From Paludibacter propionicigenes WB4 (GTDB taxonomy: Bacteria > Bacteroidota > Bacteroidia > Bacteroidales > Paludibacteraceae): a DNA stretch of 64,000 nt. The stretch lies in assembly GCF_000183135.1 (NCBI RefSeq), contig NC_014734.1, positions 1,240,001 through 1,304,000 of the forward strand. The letters are read 5' to 3'. Below are positions 18,654-27,881 of the stretch, piece by piece (the stretch's first letter is position 1; the number at the start of each line of letters is the position of its first letter). The notes below the pieces were generated by a model, which saw only the letters and a program-made list of their open reading frames with translations, made no database searches and had not been told where the DNA came from. The position numbers and the translations under genes are program-made.

Positions 18654-18684
18654 TTATTTTATCAAGTACACTTTTTTAGAGAAT

Positions 18685-18716
18685 AGAGCGGAGTTTAAAC
18701 TACCGCTCTTTTTTTT
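18685..18716 (+). terminator. Terminator after the histidine kinase
   Basis: AGAGCGG and CCGCTCT form a stem (with a further AGTTTAAACT self-complementary loop) followed by eight T. Confidence 0.88.
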
Positions 18717-18785
18717 CTTTGAATCAAAACTTTTATCCTGCAGAATCATTATACAACTGGTAGATCATCTTTAAAACCAAACGCA

Positions 18786-19664
18786 ATGAATAAGCAACGA
18801 TCAATTGAACAAATTATACCGCCACCTCCTGCTCACATGGTGGGCGACGGATTCAGGGTACACAATTTTTTCCCCAGCACCGGAAGAATGAATATCCAAC
18901 GCATGAGTCCGTTTTTTCTGCTCGATTATGGAGCTAAAATAGAATTTCCTCCTTCGGATACACCACGCGGTGTCGGAGTGCATCCCCATCGTGGTTTTGA
19001 AACGGTGACTATCGCCTACAAAGGGCGGGTGGCTCATCACGATAGCGCCGGAAATGCCGGAATAATCGGCGAAGGCGATGTGCAATGGATGACGGCTGCT
19101 TCGGGTATTCTCCACAAAGAGTATCACGAAGCTGAATGGAGTAAGGTCGGAGGCGAATTTCAAATGGTACAATTGTGGGTAAATCTGCCTGCCAAATTCA
19201 AAATGAGTAACCCTAAGTACCAACCGATTCGTCGCAGTGAATTCGGTCAATTCGCTTTGCCCGACGGCAACGGAGTTATTGAAATCATTGCCGGCAATTT
19301 CAACAATACAAATGGCCCGGCCACTTCCTTCACGCCCATCGAAATGTATAACGCCCGGCTGAAAAAAGGTGCGAAAGTTCATTTTTCGTTACCGCAAAAT
19401 TACAATACAGGCTTTGTTATTATTGAAGGGTCGGTAACTGTCAATGAAAGATCTGTTGCAACCGATCATTTCGTATTGTTTGCCAACGATGGAACGGATA
19501 TTTATGTAGAAGCTACTGAAGATGCTATCGTACTTGTCCTAAGCGGTGAACCGATACAGGAACCGATTGTACCTTACGGACCATTCGTTATGAATAGCAA
19601 ACAGGAAATCGTCGAAGCTTATGACGATTGGAATAGCGGGAAATTCGGAGTTTTGGAAGATTGA
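18786..19664 (+). CDS. Pirin family protein
   Basis: Seen: 292 residues, two cupin halves. The N-terminal cupin has HPHRGFETVT (near 76-85), then HHDSAG and a distal Glu in GILHKEYHEAEW, giving the His/His/His/Glu metal site of pirins. The opening PPPAHMVGDGFRVHNFFPS is the usual pirin start. The C-terminal half is the second, non-metal cupin. Known: bacterial pirins bind iron and some act as quercetin 2,3-dioxygenases or as modulators of central metabolism; the substrate here cannot be told. It is a single gene between the kinase terminator and a short heptamer array. Confidence 0.92.
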   Translation: MNKQRSIEQIIPPPPAHMVGDGFRVHNFFPSTGRMNIQRMSPFFLLDYGAKIEFPPSDTPRGVGVHPHRGFETVTIAYKGRVAHHDSAGNAGIIGEGDVQWMTAASGILHKEYHEAEWSKVGGEFQMVQLWVNLPAKFKMSNPKYQPIRRSEFGQFALPDGNGVIEIIAGNFNNTNGPATSFTPIEMYNARLKKGAKVHFSLPQNYNTGFVIIEGSVTVNERSVATDHFVLFANDGTDIYVEATEDAIVLVLSGEPIQEPIVPYGPFVMNSKQEIVEAYDDWNSGKFGVLED

Positions 19665-19675
19665 TATTTTATTTA

Positions 19676-19696
19676 GTTACGAGTTACAAGTTACAA
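19676..19696 (+). repeat. Heptamer array (GTTACGA, GTTACAA, GTTACAA)
   Basis: Three 7-bp units, 12 nt after the pirin stop. The same word lies next to mutB, mazG, ligA and engB. Confidence 0.8.
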
Positions 19697-19723
19697 AGCC
19701 GATTCGTATGAATATTACAGATA

Positions 19724-19754
19724 TTGTAAATTAGAGTTATTTTATTTACATTTG
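19724..19754 (+). promoter_or_regulatory. Promoter of the DUF418 gene inside a perfect inverted repeat
   Basis: TTG at 19724-19726 and TACATTTG at 19747-19754 have 20-bp spacing. The -7 element fills the loop of a perfect 19-bp inverted repeat (19729-19747 / 19756-19774) that ends 2 nt before the ATG. A start about 7 nt past the -7 element would leave only the right arm in the RNA, so the repeat probably acts as DNA, for example as an operator. Confidence 0.7.
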
Positions 19755-19776
19755 CAAATAAAATAACTCTAATTAT

Positions 19777-20943
19777 ATGACTGAATCATCCTCTCCCCGC
19801 CTCCATGTGGTAGATGCACTCCGTGGCTTCGCCATAGTTTCGATTATGCTGCTGCATAATCTTGAACATTTCGATTTTTATTTTAAGCCCACCAACCTGC
19901 CCGGTTGGATTATTCCTATTGACAATGCCATATGGGACACCCTGTTTTTTCTTTTTAGCGGAAAGTCTTACGCTATATTCGCCCTGCTTTTCGGGCTTAC
20001 ATTTTTTATTCAGGACAACAATCAGCAGAAGAAAGGCAACGATTTCCGTGGACGTTTTGCGTGGAGGCTTTTGCTGCTGCTCGGTTTCGGGCTTATCAAT
20101 TCTGCGTTCTATCAGGGCGACATACTCACCATATATGCGCTGCTAGGCTTTTCGCTTATACCTGTAGCACGCCTCAGCAATAAAACGGTGTTTTGGATAG
20201 CGTTGATACTAATGCTGCAACCCTTAGAGTGGTTCAACGTTATTGCAGGAATGATACATCCCGTGGCCAAACTCCCCGGCCAGGCTTCGTGGGCTTACTT
20301 CGACAAAGCTGCCGAATATGTACCCGGGCGGTCTTTAATCAATACACTGATAGGCAACTCCACCAACGGAAAAACAGCCGTACTCCTCTGGACATGGGAA
20401 GTCGGAAGAGTATTTCAGACAATGTCACTGTTTATGCTGGGCATGCTGGCCGGTCGCAAATACCTGTTCAGTACTTCCACACAAAGCACCCGTTTCTGGA
20501 AACTTACACTCATAAGCGCTGCGCTGGCGTTCATTCCCCTGTTTATCATCAAAAACGGAATCCCTGCCTGGATTTCCGTCCAATCTGTTACACGCCCACT
20601 AAGCACCATCGTCAGCACATGGTCCAATCTGGCATTTATGCTCGTGTTGGTTTCCGGTTTCTATCTCTTGTACGAAAAATTCGCCGGACGTGTACTCAAC
20701 GTGTTCAGCGCATTCGGTAAAATGAGCATGTCAAACTACATTATGCAGTCCATCATTGGGTCATTTATCTATTATGGCTTCGGACTGGGGCTTTACCAGT
20801 ACACCGGAGCTACCTACAGCCTGCTGATAGGTTTGCTGCTGGCTGTTTTGCAGGGAATTTTCAGCAGTTGGTGGATGAAAAACCATCGGCAGGGACCACT
20901 GGAAAGTATCTGGCATAAACTTACGTGGATTGGCTCCAATTAA
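19777..20943 (+). CDS. DUF418 (YeiB-like) multi-pass membrane protein
   Basis: Seen: 388 residues with about 9-10 hydrophobic segments. The N-terminus has RLHVVDALRGFAIVSIMLLH, the YeiB/acyltransferase-3-like opening. The C-terminal half has FGKMSMSNYIMQSIIGSFIY and GPLESIWHKLTW, the DUF418 signature. Known: this family is widespread in the cytoplasmic membrane and has no proven activity; similarity to membrane acyltransferases is distant. The gene is monocistronic, with its own promoter in an inverted repeat and a terminator at 21011. Confidence 0.9.
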   Translation: MTESSSPRLHVVDALRGFAIVSIMLLHNLEHFDFYFKPTNLPGWIIPIDNAIWDTLFFLFSGKSYAIFALLFGLTFFIQDNNQQKKGNDFRGRFAWRLLLLLGFGLINSAFYQGDILTIYALLGFSLIPVARLSNKTVFWIALILMLQPLEWFNVIAGMIHPVAKLPGQASWAYFDKAAEYVPGRSLINTLIGNSTNGKTAVLLWTWEVGRVFQTMSLFMLGMLAGRKYLFSTSTQSTRFWKLTLISAALAFIPLFIIKNGIPAWISVQSVTRPLSTIVSTWSNLAFMLVLVSGFYLLYEKFAGRVLNVFSAFGKMSMSNYIMQSIIGSFIYYGFGLGLYQYTGATYSLLIGLLLAVLQGIFSSWWMKNHRQGPLESIWHKLTWIGSN

Positions 20944-21010
20944 AAACTTCATTTTTGCATACAACTTACATAAAAAGTCTATTTACACATAAATATTCGC
21001 TATTTTTTGA

Positions 21011-21047
21011 ATAAACCTCCTCTTATTGCATAAAAGAGGAGGTTTAT
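21011..21047 (+). terminator. Terminator after the DUF418 gene
   Basis: ATAAACCTCCTCTT pairs with AAGAGGAGGTTTAT around a short loop, followed by TTC and T-rich sequence. Confidence 0.88.
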
Positions 21048-21120
21048 TTCATTTATCTGTCACATCCCGCTGAACAATTTATAAGTCCGCGTGTTTAAAA
21101 ATTAGATTTACAGCTTTAAA

Positions 21121-21151
21121 TTGCTTTTAAGCTTATTTTTCATTATATTTG
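21121..21151 (+). promoter_or_regulatory. Promoter of the acn-gltA operon
   Basis: TTG at 21121-21123 and TATATTTG at 21144-21151, spacing 20 bp, 39 bp before the acn ATG. Confidence 0.75.
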
Positions 21152-21190
21152 CGATTGAAGTGATTACAATTTGATTAAAAATACAAAATT

Positions 21191-23446
21191 ATGGTTTTTG
21201 ACGAAGAAATGATTCAGCGTTTATACGCTTCCCTCCCCGAAAAAATTGCTCAGATTAAGAATAAACTACAACGGCCGCTCACGCTGACTGAGAAAATTCT
21301 CTATGCTCACCTGGCGGAAAACGAACCCATTGAAAATTACAATCGTGCCGTTGATTATGTCAATTTTTCGCCCGACAGAGTGGCTATGCAGGATGCTACC
21401 GCCCAGATGGCCTTGTTACAATTAATGAATTCCGGTCGTAAAACCGTGGCCGTACCTTCCACCGTGCATTGCGACCACCTTATTCAGGCACATATAAAAG
21501 CCGAAACTGACCTTAAAACAGCTAACGAAACCAACCGCGAAGTATACGATTTCCTTAGCGCAGTTTCCAATAAATTCGGAATCGGATTCTGGAAACCGGG
21601 TGCAGGTATCATTCATCAGGTGGTTTTCGAAAACTACGCTTTTCCCGGTGGAATGATGATTGGAACCGACTCACATACCGTCAATGCCGGCGGAATGGGC
21701 ATGATAGCCATTGGAGTAGGCGGTGCCGATGCAGTGGATGTAATGGCAGGAATGCCCTGGGAGCTTAAAATGCCAAAAATCATAGGGGTTAAACTTACCG
21801 GAAAACTTTCGGGATGGGCTTCGCCTAAAGATGTTATTCTGAAACTGGCAGGTATACTGACAGTAAAAGGCGGTACAAACGCCATCATTGAGTATTTCGG
21901 CGAAGGAACTGCATCGATATCGGCTACCGGAAAAGGAACTATATGCAACATGGGTGCCGAAGTAGGTGCCACCACCTCAGTATTTCCGTTCGATGCAAAA
22001 TCGGTGGAATACCTCAAAGCAACGGGCAGAAGTTCCGTGGCCGAACTGGCTCTGAAAAACGCTGATCATCTGCAAGCCGATGCCGAAGTAATTGCTAACC
22101 CCGAACAATATTACGACCGACTGATAGAAATCAACCTCAGCGAGCTCGAACCCTATATCAACGGTCCTTTCACACCGGATTTAGCTTATCCTATTTCGGA
22201 ATTTGCCAAAGCGGTAAAAGAAAAAGGCTATCCGCAAAAAATGGAAGTCGGACTTATCGGTTCATGTACCAACTCATCATACGAAGACCTGACACGTGCG
22301 GCCTCGGTGGTAAAAAAAGCCAAAGAAGACGGACTACAAGTACAGGCTCAATTTATTATTAACCCCGGTTCAGAACAGGTACGCTACACCGCCGAACGCG
22401 ATGGAGTGCTGGCCGAATTCGAATCGGTTGGCGGTATCGTTATGGCCAACGCCTGCGGACCCTGTATCGGTCAGTGGAAACGCGAAACCGACCAACCTGA
22501 ACGCCCAAATTCCATCATCACCTCGTTCAACCGCAACTTTGCAAAACGTGCCGATGGCAACCCCAACACACACACCTTTATCGGTTCGCCGGAGGTGGTC
22601 GCCGCCCTCACCGTAGCCGGCGACTTGTGCTTTAACCCGCTTACCGACTCGCTTATAAACGCGAAAGGCGAAAAGGTGAAACTTACCGAACCATCAGGAT
22701 ACGAATTGCCAGCAAAAGGATATGCTGTAGAAGATGCCGGTTACATAGCTCCTGTAGCTGATGGAAGCAAGGTGGTAGTAAACATCAGTCCTGAATCCAA
22801 ACGGTTACAGATACTACAACCCTTCACCGCATGGGATGGTAAAGATTTGATTGAACAACCGCTTCTGATCAAAGCCACCGGAAAATGTACCACTGACCAC
22901 ATATCGATGGCAGGTCCCTGGCTGAAATTCCGCGGACATCTGGATAATATTTCCGACAACATGCTTATAGGTGCTGTGAATGCCTTCAACAATAAAACGA
23001 ATGCGGTGCTTGATCCTTCAACTGGCGAATATGTAGCCGTACCGGCCTTGGCACGCAAGTACAAAGCCCAGGGCATAGGCTCGGTGGTGGTAGCAGAGGA
23101 AAACTACGGCGAAGGCTCCAGCCGCGAACATGCAGCCATGGAACCACGCCACCTGAACGTAAAAGCCATTCTGGTAAAATCTTTTGCCCGCATACACGAA
23201 ACAAACCTGAAAAAACAGGGCATGCTGGCACTTACTTTTGCCGACAAGAATGACTACGACAAAGTACGCGAAGACGACCGTATCAGTATCACCGGTCTGA
23301 CCACCTTTGGCCCCGGTAAAAATCTTCAGATAGTGTTAACTCACTCCGATGGAACTACCGAAAGTTTCGAAGTATTACACACCTACAATCAGGCTCAAAT
23401 TGACTGGTTTAGAGAAGGTAGCGCTTTAAATGCCATGCAAAAATAA
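21191..23446 (+). CDS. acn: Aconitate hydratase (mitochondrial-type, 4Fe-4S)
   Basis: Seen: 751 residues, the length of mitochondrial-type aconitases rather than the ~890-residue AcnA/IRP type. Iron-sulfur ligands are in [13 protein letters not shown] and [11 protein letters not shown]. Substrate-binding phrases include [11 protein letters not shown] near residues 158-168 and the swivel-domain [16 protein letters not shown]. Known: isomerises citrate to isocitrate in the cytoplasm. It is the first gene of a cluster with gltA and icd that forms the oxidative branch to 2-oxoglutarate. The gltA start follows after 97 bp. Confidence 0.96.
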   Translation: MVFDEEMIQRLYASLPEKIAQIKNKLQRPLTLTEKILYAHLAENEPIENYNRAVDYVNFSPDRVAMQDATAQMALLQLMNSGRKTVAVPSTVHCDHLIQAHIKAETDLKTANETNREVYDFLSAVSNKFGIGFWKPGAGIIHQVVFENYAFPGGMMIGTDSHTVNAGGMGMIAIGVGGADAVDVMAGMPWELKMPKIIGVKLTGKLSGWASPKDVILKLAGILTVKGGTNAIIEYFGEGTASISATGKGTICNMGAEVGATTSVFPFDAKSVEYLKATGRSSVAELALKNADHLQADAEVIANPEQYYDRLIEINLSELEPYINGPFTPDLAYPISEFAKAVKEKGYPQKMEVGLIGSCTNSSYEDLTRAASVVKKAKEDGLQVQAQFIINPGSEQVRYTAERDGVLAEFESVGGIVMANACGPCIGQWKRETDQPERPNSIITSFNRNFAKRADGNPNTHTFIGSPEVVAALTVAGDLCFNPLTDSLINAKGEKVKLTEPSGYELPAKGYAVEDAGYIAPVADGSKVVVNISPESKRLQILQPFTAWDGKDLIEQPLLIKATGKCTTDHISMAGPWLKFRGHLDNISDNMLIGAVNAFNNKTNAVLDPSTGEYVAVPALARKYKAQGIGSVVVAEENYGEGSSREHAAMEPRHLNVKAILVKSFARIHETNLKKQGMLALTFADKNDYDKVREDDRISITGLTTFGPGKNLQIVLTHSDGTTESFEVLHTYNQAQIDWFREGSALNAMQK

Positions 23447-23543
23447 AAAAACAAGAATTTGTGAGTCTTTAAAAAACAAAAATCATCAACAGCGTGTTAA
23501 TGTAGTAATGAGAAGAAATAATAACAATATAAAACCTAAGGTC

Positions 23544-24899
23544 ATGGAACAAGATTATTTAATTTATAAATTATCAGAGACGATAAAAACCACCAGCAGA
23601 ATAGACAAAGAACTGTTCACCCAGTTCAATGTGAAGCGTGGTCTGCGTAACGAAGACCACTCCGGAGTATTAGTCGGACTTACCAAAGTGGGAGACGTAG
23701 TAGGATACGAAAAATTACCCGAAGGCGGACTGAAAGCTATTCCCGGAAAACTATACTATCGTGGTATCGACGTTGAAGATTTAGCTAGTGGCCTTGCAAA
23801 AGAAAACAGACTGGGATTTGAAGAAACAGCATTCCTGCTTCTTTCAGGTTATCTGCCAGATGCAGAAGAACTGATTACGTTCAAAAAAATCCTGTACAGT
23901 GCTATGCCGCTCAACCAAAAAGCGACGATGAACATCATCGATCTGGAAGGTCAGGACATTATGAATATATTAGCACGCAGCGTGTTGGAGCTTTATACCT
24001 TCGACCCTAATCCGGACGATATCTCACGCGATAATTTGATTCGCCAGTCTATTGAACTGATTGCAAAATTCCCAACTATTATTGCTTACGCTTACAATAT
24101 TCTTCGCCACAGTCAACAAGGGCGCTCGTTACACATTCGCCACCCGAATGAGGATATGTCGTTGGCAGAAAATTTCCTTTACATGATGAAGGGGCCGAAC
24201 AACTACACCGAACTGGATGTAAAGATTCTGGATTTAACCCTTATTCTTCATGCCGACCACGGTGGTGGTAACAACTCTACATTTACCGTACGTGTTACAA
24301 GTTCTTCGCAAACCGATACCTATTCATCTATCGCAGCTGGCATTGGTTCGCTGAAAGGTCCGCTACATGGTGGTGCAAACATCAAAGTGGTTCAAATGTT
24401 CGAACACCTGAAAACAGCCATAAAAGACTGGACAAATGTGAAGGAAATTGATGCTTACTTAAAGAAAATGCTTAACAAAGAAGCATACAACAAGAGTGGT
24501 CTCATTTACGGTATCGGTCATGCGGTATATACAATCTCCGATCCACGTGCACTAGTGCTCAAAGAAATGGCACGTCAAATGGCTGAAGAAAAAGGTCTGC
24601 AAAAAGAATTTGAGTTCCTGCAATTGCTTGACGAACGTTCAGTAAAAGCGTTCATGTCGTTCAAAGGTGATGATATCAACAAACAGGTTTGTACCAATGT
24701 CGATTTCTATTCCGGATTTGTGTATGACGCCATTGGTCTTCCAACCGAAGTATTTACTCCGCTTTTTGCAATGGCTCGTATCACCGGATGGACTGCTCAC
24801 CGTATCGAAGAATTAAACTTTGCCAGCAAACGTATCATCCGCCCTGCTTACAAAAACGTAGGCGAAAAAAGACCATTTACACCCTTGAAGGATAGATAA
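23544..24899 (+). CDS. gltA: Citrate synthase
   Basis: Seen: 451 residues from the ATG at 23544 (MEQDYLIYKL). A start at 23430 would overlap the acn stop and add a basic, low-complexity leader. Catalytic regions are HADHGGGNNSTF, GPLHGGAN and GIGHAVYTISDPRA. The long N-terminal region before YYRGIDVEDLASG fits the roughly 450-residue citrate synthases of Bacteroidota. Known: condenses oxaloacetate with acetyl-CoA. It lies in one transcription unit after acn; a four-helix-bundle gene with its flanking arrays separates it from icd. Confidence 0.93.
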   Translation: MEQDYLIYKLSETIKTTSRIDKELFTQFNVKRGLRNEDHSGVLVGLTKVGDVVGYEKLPEGGLKAIPGKLYYRGIDVEDLASGLAKENRLGFEETAFLLLSGYLPDAEELITFKKILYSAMPLNQKATMNIIDLEGQDIMNILARSVLELYTFDPNPDDISRDNLIRQSIELIAKFPTIIAYAYNILRHSQQGRSLHIRHPNEDMSLAENFLYMMKGPNNYTELDVKILDLTLILHADHGGGNNSTFTVRVTSSSQTDTYSSIAAGIGSLKGPLHGGANIKVVQMFEHLKTAIKDWTNVKEIDAYLKKMLNKEAYNKSGLIYGIGHAVYTISDPRALVLKEMARQMAEEKGLQKEFEFLQLLDERSVKAFMSFKGDDINKQVCTNVDFYSGFVYDAIGLPTEVFTPLFAMARITGWTAHRIEELNFASKRIIRPAYKNVGEKRPFTPLKDR

Positions 24900-24910
24900 G
24901 ATAAATTAAA

Positions 24911-24959
24911 GGACAAAGGTCTAAAGTCAAAGGACAAAAGTCCACAGTCTTTAGACCTT
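24911..24959 (+). repeat. Heptamer array, left flank of four-helix-bundle gene 1
   Basis: Seven 7-bp units: GGACAAA, GGTCTAA, AGTCAAA, GGACAAA, AGTCCAC, AGTCTTT, AGACCTT. It starts 11 nt after the gltA stop. Its GGTCTAAAGTCAAA core is the inverse complement of the array on the other side of the next gene (25345-25377). Confidence 0.85.
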
Positions 24960-24977
24960 TGAATTATGCCAAAGTGT

Positions 24978-25346
24978 ATGAGAAACTTTGAAGAACTAAG
25001 AGTATGGCAAGATGCTCGTTTATTGGTGAATGACATTTACAAAATGACTGCAACTTGTAAAGATTATGGTTTCAAAGATCAAATACAAAGAGCTGCTGTT
25101 TCTATAATGAATAATATCGCAGAAGGATCTGAATCTGGTTCTGACCCATTATTTGTTCGTTATTTAAAAATTGCAAAAGCAAGTTGTGGCGAAGTAAGAA
25201 GTATGCTCTTTCTCTGTGAAGATTTGCATTATTGCTCTGCAGACACAGCCATTAGTCTTAAAAACAGAGCAATATTGATTTCATCATCCATCCAGAAACT
25301 AATTGAATATTTAAACAAGTCAAATAATCAGGAATCAAAATCTTAG
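24978..25346 (+). CDS. Four-helix-bundle protein (S23/IVP family)
   Basis: Seen: 122 residues from the ATG at 24978 ([10 protein letters not shown]); an ATG at 24966 adds four residues. The family pattern is clear: [13 protein letters not shown] in helix 1, [20 protein letters not shown] at the helix 2-3 turn, [16 protein letters not shown] in helix 3. Known: this fold was first found as open frames in 23S rRNA intervening sequences and is shared by the Avd accessory protein of diversity-generating retroelements; its role as a free gene is unknown. It interrupts the gltA-icd cluster. Its stop codon falls at the edge of a heptamer array inverted with respect to the one before its start, so gene and flanks look like one inserted unit. 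Confidence 0.9.
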   Translation: MRNFEELRVWQDARLLVNDIYKMTATCKDYGFKDQIQRAAVSIMNNIAEGSESGSDPLFVRYLKIAKASCGEVRSMLFLCEDLHYCSADTAISLKNRAILISSSIQKLIEYLNKSNNQESKS

Positions 25347-25377
25347 ACTTTTGACTTTAGACTCAAGACTACAGTAC
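25345..25377 (+). repeat. Heptamer array, right flank of four-helix-bundle gene 1
   Basis: AGACTTT, TGACTTT, AGACTCA, AGACTAC, AGTAC: a 7-bp period that begins at the stop codon of the small gene and ends exactly at the icd ATG. Confidence 0.85.
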
Positions 25378-26604
25378 ATGAAAGAAAAAATTAAAGTAAC
25401 AAAACCGGTCGTTGAACTTGACGGCGATGAGATGACCCGCATAATCTGGGCATTTATTAAAGAACAACTTATCCTCCCTTACCTCGATCTGGATATCAAG
25501 TATTACGATTTGGGAATTGAAAATCGCGATTTGACCAACGATGAAGTAACCATTGAAGCAGCCAACGCTATCAATAAATACAATGTTGGAATTAAGTGTG
25601 CCACTATTACACCCGACGAAGCGCGTGTTGAAGAATTCGGTCTGAAAAAAATGTGGAAATCGCCTAACGGAACTCTCCGCAACATCATTGGTGGAACCGT
25701 TTTCCGTGAACCGATTATTTGCAACAACGTGCCGCGTTACGTGCAAGGCTGGACTAAACCTATCGTTATCGGTCGTCATGCATTTGGTGACCAGTACAAA
25801 GCCACCGATACAGTGATTAAAGGCAAAGGAACTCTGAAAATGACCTTTACCAATGAAGCTGGCGAAACCAAAGAATGGGAAGTGTATAACTTCAACGGCG
25901 ATGGTGTAGCCATGACCATGTACAATACCGACGAATCAATCTACGGCTTTGCGCGCTCTTCTTTTCAGGTAGCGTTGGAGAAAAAGTGGCCATTGTATCT
26001 ATCAACAAAAAACACCATTTTGAAAGCTTACGACGGACGCTTCAAAGACATTTTTCAGGAAGTGTACGAAAAAGAATTTCAGGCTGCATTTAAAGAGGCC
26101 GGAATTACATACGAGCACCGCCTGATTGATGACATGGTGGCTTCGTGCATGAAGTGGAACGGCGGATTTGTGTGGGCTTGTAAAAACTACGACGGTGATG
26201 TACAATCAGACACCGTGGCACAAGGATTCGGTTCGCTTGGATTAATGTCATCCGTACTTGTTACACCCGATGGAAAAACCGTAGAAGCCGAAGCAGCTCA
26301 CGGAACAGTAACCCGACACTACCGTCAGCACCAACAGGGCAAGCAAACTTCGACTAACCCTATCGCTTCAATCTTTGCCTGGACTCGTGGACTCATGCAC
26401 AGAGCTAAGCTGGACAACAATCCTGAATTGCAGAGCTTCTGCGAAAAACTGGAACAGGTATGTATTGAAACAGTTGAAGCCGGAGAAATGACCAAGGATT
26501 TGGCTATTCTGATTTACGGCGAAGGTGTTACCAACGCCAACTATCTGAGTACAGAAGGATTTTTAGCTGCACTTAAACGCAATCTGGATAAGAAACTGGC
26601 GTAA
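25378..26604 (+). CDS. icd: NADP-dependent isocitrate dehydrogenase (eukaryote-like dimeric type)
   Basis: Seen: 408 residues from the ATG at 25378 ([10 protein letters not shown]); nine further upstream residues would be encoded inside the repeat. Family features are [13 protein letters not shown] near 12-24, [32 protein letters not shown] and ADDMVASC-like [13 protein letters not shown]. This is the type II dehydrogenase related to eukaryotic IDH1/2, not the E. coli type. Known: converts isocitrate to 2-oxoglutarate with NADPH. It completes the acn-gltA-icd set. Its 5' leader is the repeat array itself, with no gap to the start codon. Confidence 0.95.
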   Translation: MKEKIKVTKPVVELDGDEMTRIIWAFIKEQLILPYLDLDIKYYDLGIENRDLTNDEVTIEAANAINKYNVGIKCATITPDEARVEEFGLKKMWKSPNGTLRNIIGGTVFREPIICNNVPRYVQGWTKPIVIGRHAFGDQYKATDTVIKGKGTLKMTFTNEAGETKEWEVYNFNGDGVAMTMYNTDESIYGFARSSFQVALEKKWPLYLSTKNTILKAYDGRFKDIFQEVYEKEFQAAFKEAGITYEHRLIDDMVASCMKWNGGFVWACKNYDGDVQSDTVAQGFGSLGLMSSVLVTPDGKTVEAEAAHGTVTRHYRQHQQGKQTSTNPIASIFAWTRGLMHRAKLDNNPELQSFCEKLEQVCIETVEAGEMTKDLAILIYGEGVTNANYLSTEGFLAALKRNLDKKLA

Positions 26605-26622
26605 GAATTAAATCGCAGATAG

Positions 26623-26664
26623 AAACATAAAAGGAGCAACTGAATAGTTGCTCCTTTTATGTTT
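26623..26664. terminator. Bidirectional terminator between icd and rpoD
   Basis: AAACATAAAAGGAGCAACT and AGTTGCTCCTTTTATGTTT make a perfect 19-bp stem with a GAAT loop, lying between the convergent icd and rpoD genes. Both sides are A/T-rich. Confidence 0.92.
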
Positions 26665-26690
26665 TCAAGAAAATCGTACTATCGTTCCGA

Positions 26691-27554
26691 TTAACCTAAA
26701 AATCCTTTTAATAATTTACTTTTAGCATTGGGTCTCAATTTCCGAATCGCTTTTTCTTTGATTTGTCGCACGCGTTCACGTGTCAAACCAAATTCGTCGC
26801 CTATTTCTTCCAGTGTCATTTCCGCCACACCAATTCCAAAGAATTTTTTCACTATATCGCGTTCTCTGTCCGACAAAGTAAATGCCAGTACGCGCTCTAT
26901 TTCTTTAGAAAGTGATTCGTTAATCAACACACGGTCTGCATTCGGAGAGTCATCGTTAATCATTACATCCAACAAGCTGTTGTCCTCGCCTTCCACAAAC
27001 GGTGCATCCACAGAAATATGACGACCTGAAACTTTCATCGTGTCGGCAATTTTATCTACCGGAATATCCAGTACATCTGCCAATTCTTCGGGTGAAGGTT
27101 TACGCTCGTTTTCCTGCTCAAATTTGGAAAAAGCTTTGTTGATTTTGTTTAATGATCCTACCTGATTAAGCGGTAAACGAACAATACGTGACTGCTCAGC
27201 CAAAGCTTGTAAGATAGACTGACGAATCCACCAAACTGCATACGAAATAAACTTGAATCCACGTGTTTCATCGAATTTTTCGGCAGCTTTAATCAGTCCA
27301 AGATTGCCTTCATTGATTAAGTCCGGTAGACTGAGGCCTTGATTTTGGTACTGTTTTGCTACTGAAACAACAAAACGTAAGTTAGCACGTGTCAGTTTTT
27401 CCAACGCTATTCTATCACCTGCGCGGATTCGTTGAGCCAACTCAACTTCTTCTTCAACAGTAATAAGATCTTCGCGTCCTATCTCTTGGAGGTATTTGTC
27501 AAGAGATGCACTTTCACGATTCGTGATTGATTTGGTAATTTTTAATTGTCTCAT
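26691..27554 (-). CDS. rpoD: RNA polymerase primary sigma factor, short Bacteroidota type
   Basis: Seen: 287 residues: region 1.2 ([20 protein letters not shown]), region 2 ([20 protein letters not shown], then [20 protein letters not shown] and [13 protein letters not shown]), region 3, and region 4 with the helix-turn-helix [20 protein letters not shown]. It lacks the long acidic region 1.1 of proteobacterial RpoD, as is typical for the phylum. Known: this factor recognises TTG / TAnnTTTG promoters, which are the ones seen in this window. It is a single gene with its own promoter of that type, facing icd across a shared terminator. Confidence 0.95.
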   Translation of the reverse strand: MRQLKITKSITNRESASLDKYLQEIGREDLITVEEEVELAQRIRAGDRIALEKLTRANLRFVVSVAKQYQNQGLSLPDLINEGNLGLIKAAEKFDETRGFKFISYAVWWIRQSILQALAEQSRIVRLPLNQVGSLNKINKAFSKFEQENERKPSPEELADVLDIPVDKIADTMKVSGRHISVDAPFVEGEDNSLLDVMINDDSPNADRVLINESLSKEIERVLAFTLSDRERDIVKKFFGIGVAEMTLEEIGDEFGLTRERVRQIKEKAIRKLRPNAKSKLLKGFLG

Positions 27555-27576
27555 TTTATTGATGAAAATTAGCTTG

Positions 27577-27606
27577 CAAAAGTAGCATTTTTTTTTGGTT
27601 TTACAA
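27577..27606 (-). promoter_or_regulatory. Promoter of rpoD (TTG-N19-TACTTTTG)
   Basis: On the minus strand, TTG (27606-27604) and TACTTTTG (27584-27577) have 19-bp spacing, 22 bp before the rpoD ATG. The rest of the 27555-27881 gap shows no gene beyond the terminator below. Confidence 0.78.
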
Positions 27607-27820
27607 AACCGAAAAATCCAAAAGAATTATGACCTTTATTTCTATGCTAACAATTTATATTCAAGTAAGTTTATAAAACGGAAACGGTTTACCGAATTTG
27701 TATTCATATTAGCAAAAATAAACATCAGAGCACATCAAGTTGGTTTGAAATCGCCCCGAAACATTTGCTATTTTATCATTAACGCAACAGCGTTGAAATT
27801 GTTTCTGATTGTTGAAAAAT

Positions 27821-27859
27821 AAAACACACAAACCCTTTTTAGCGGATTTGTGTGTTTTT
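27821..27859 (-). terminator. Terminator after degP
   Basis: AAAACACACAAA and TTTGTGTGTTTT form a 12-bp stem, extended by a partly paired CCC/GG section, just past the degP stop on the minus strand. Confidence 0.85.
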
Positions 27860-27881
27860 CAGATCAATATTAAGCAACAGT

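Noticed and set aside
23430-23543. Earlier start for citrate synthase.
   Set aside because: It would overlap the acn stop and add 38 basic low-complexity residues; the ATG at 23544 fits relatives.
24978-25346. Diversity-generating retroelement, because the protein shares the Avd fold.
   Set aside because: No reverse transcriptase, template repeat or variable repeat is visible near either four-helix-bundle gene.
27595-27822. Possible 75-residue rightward gene between rpoD and degP.
   Set aside because: It overlaps the rpoD promoter on the other strand, is AT-driven and ends in the degP terminator.
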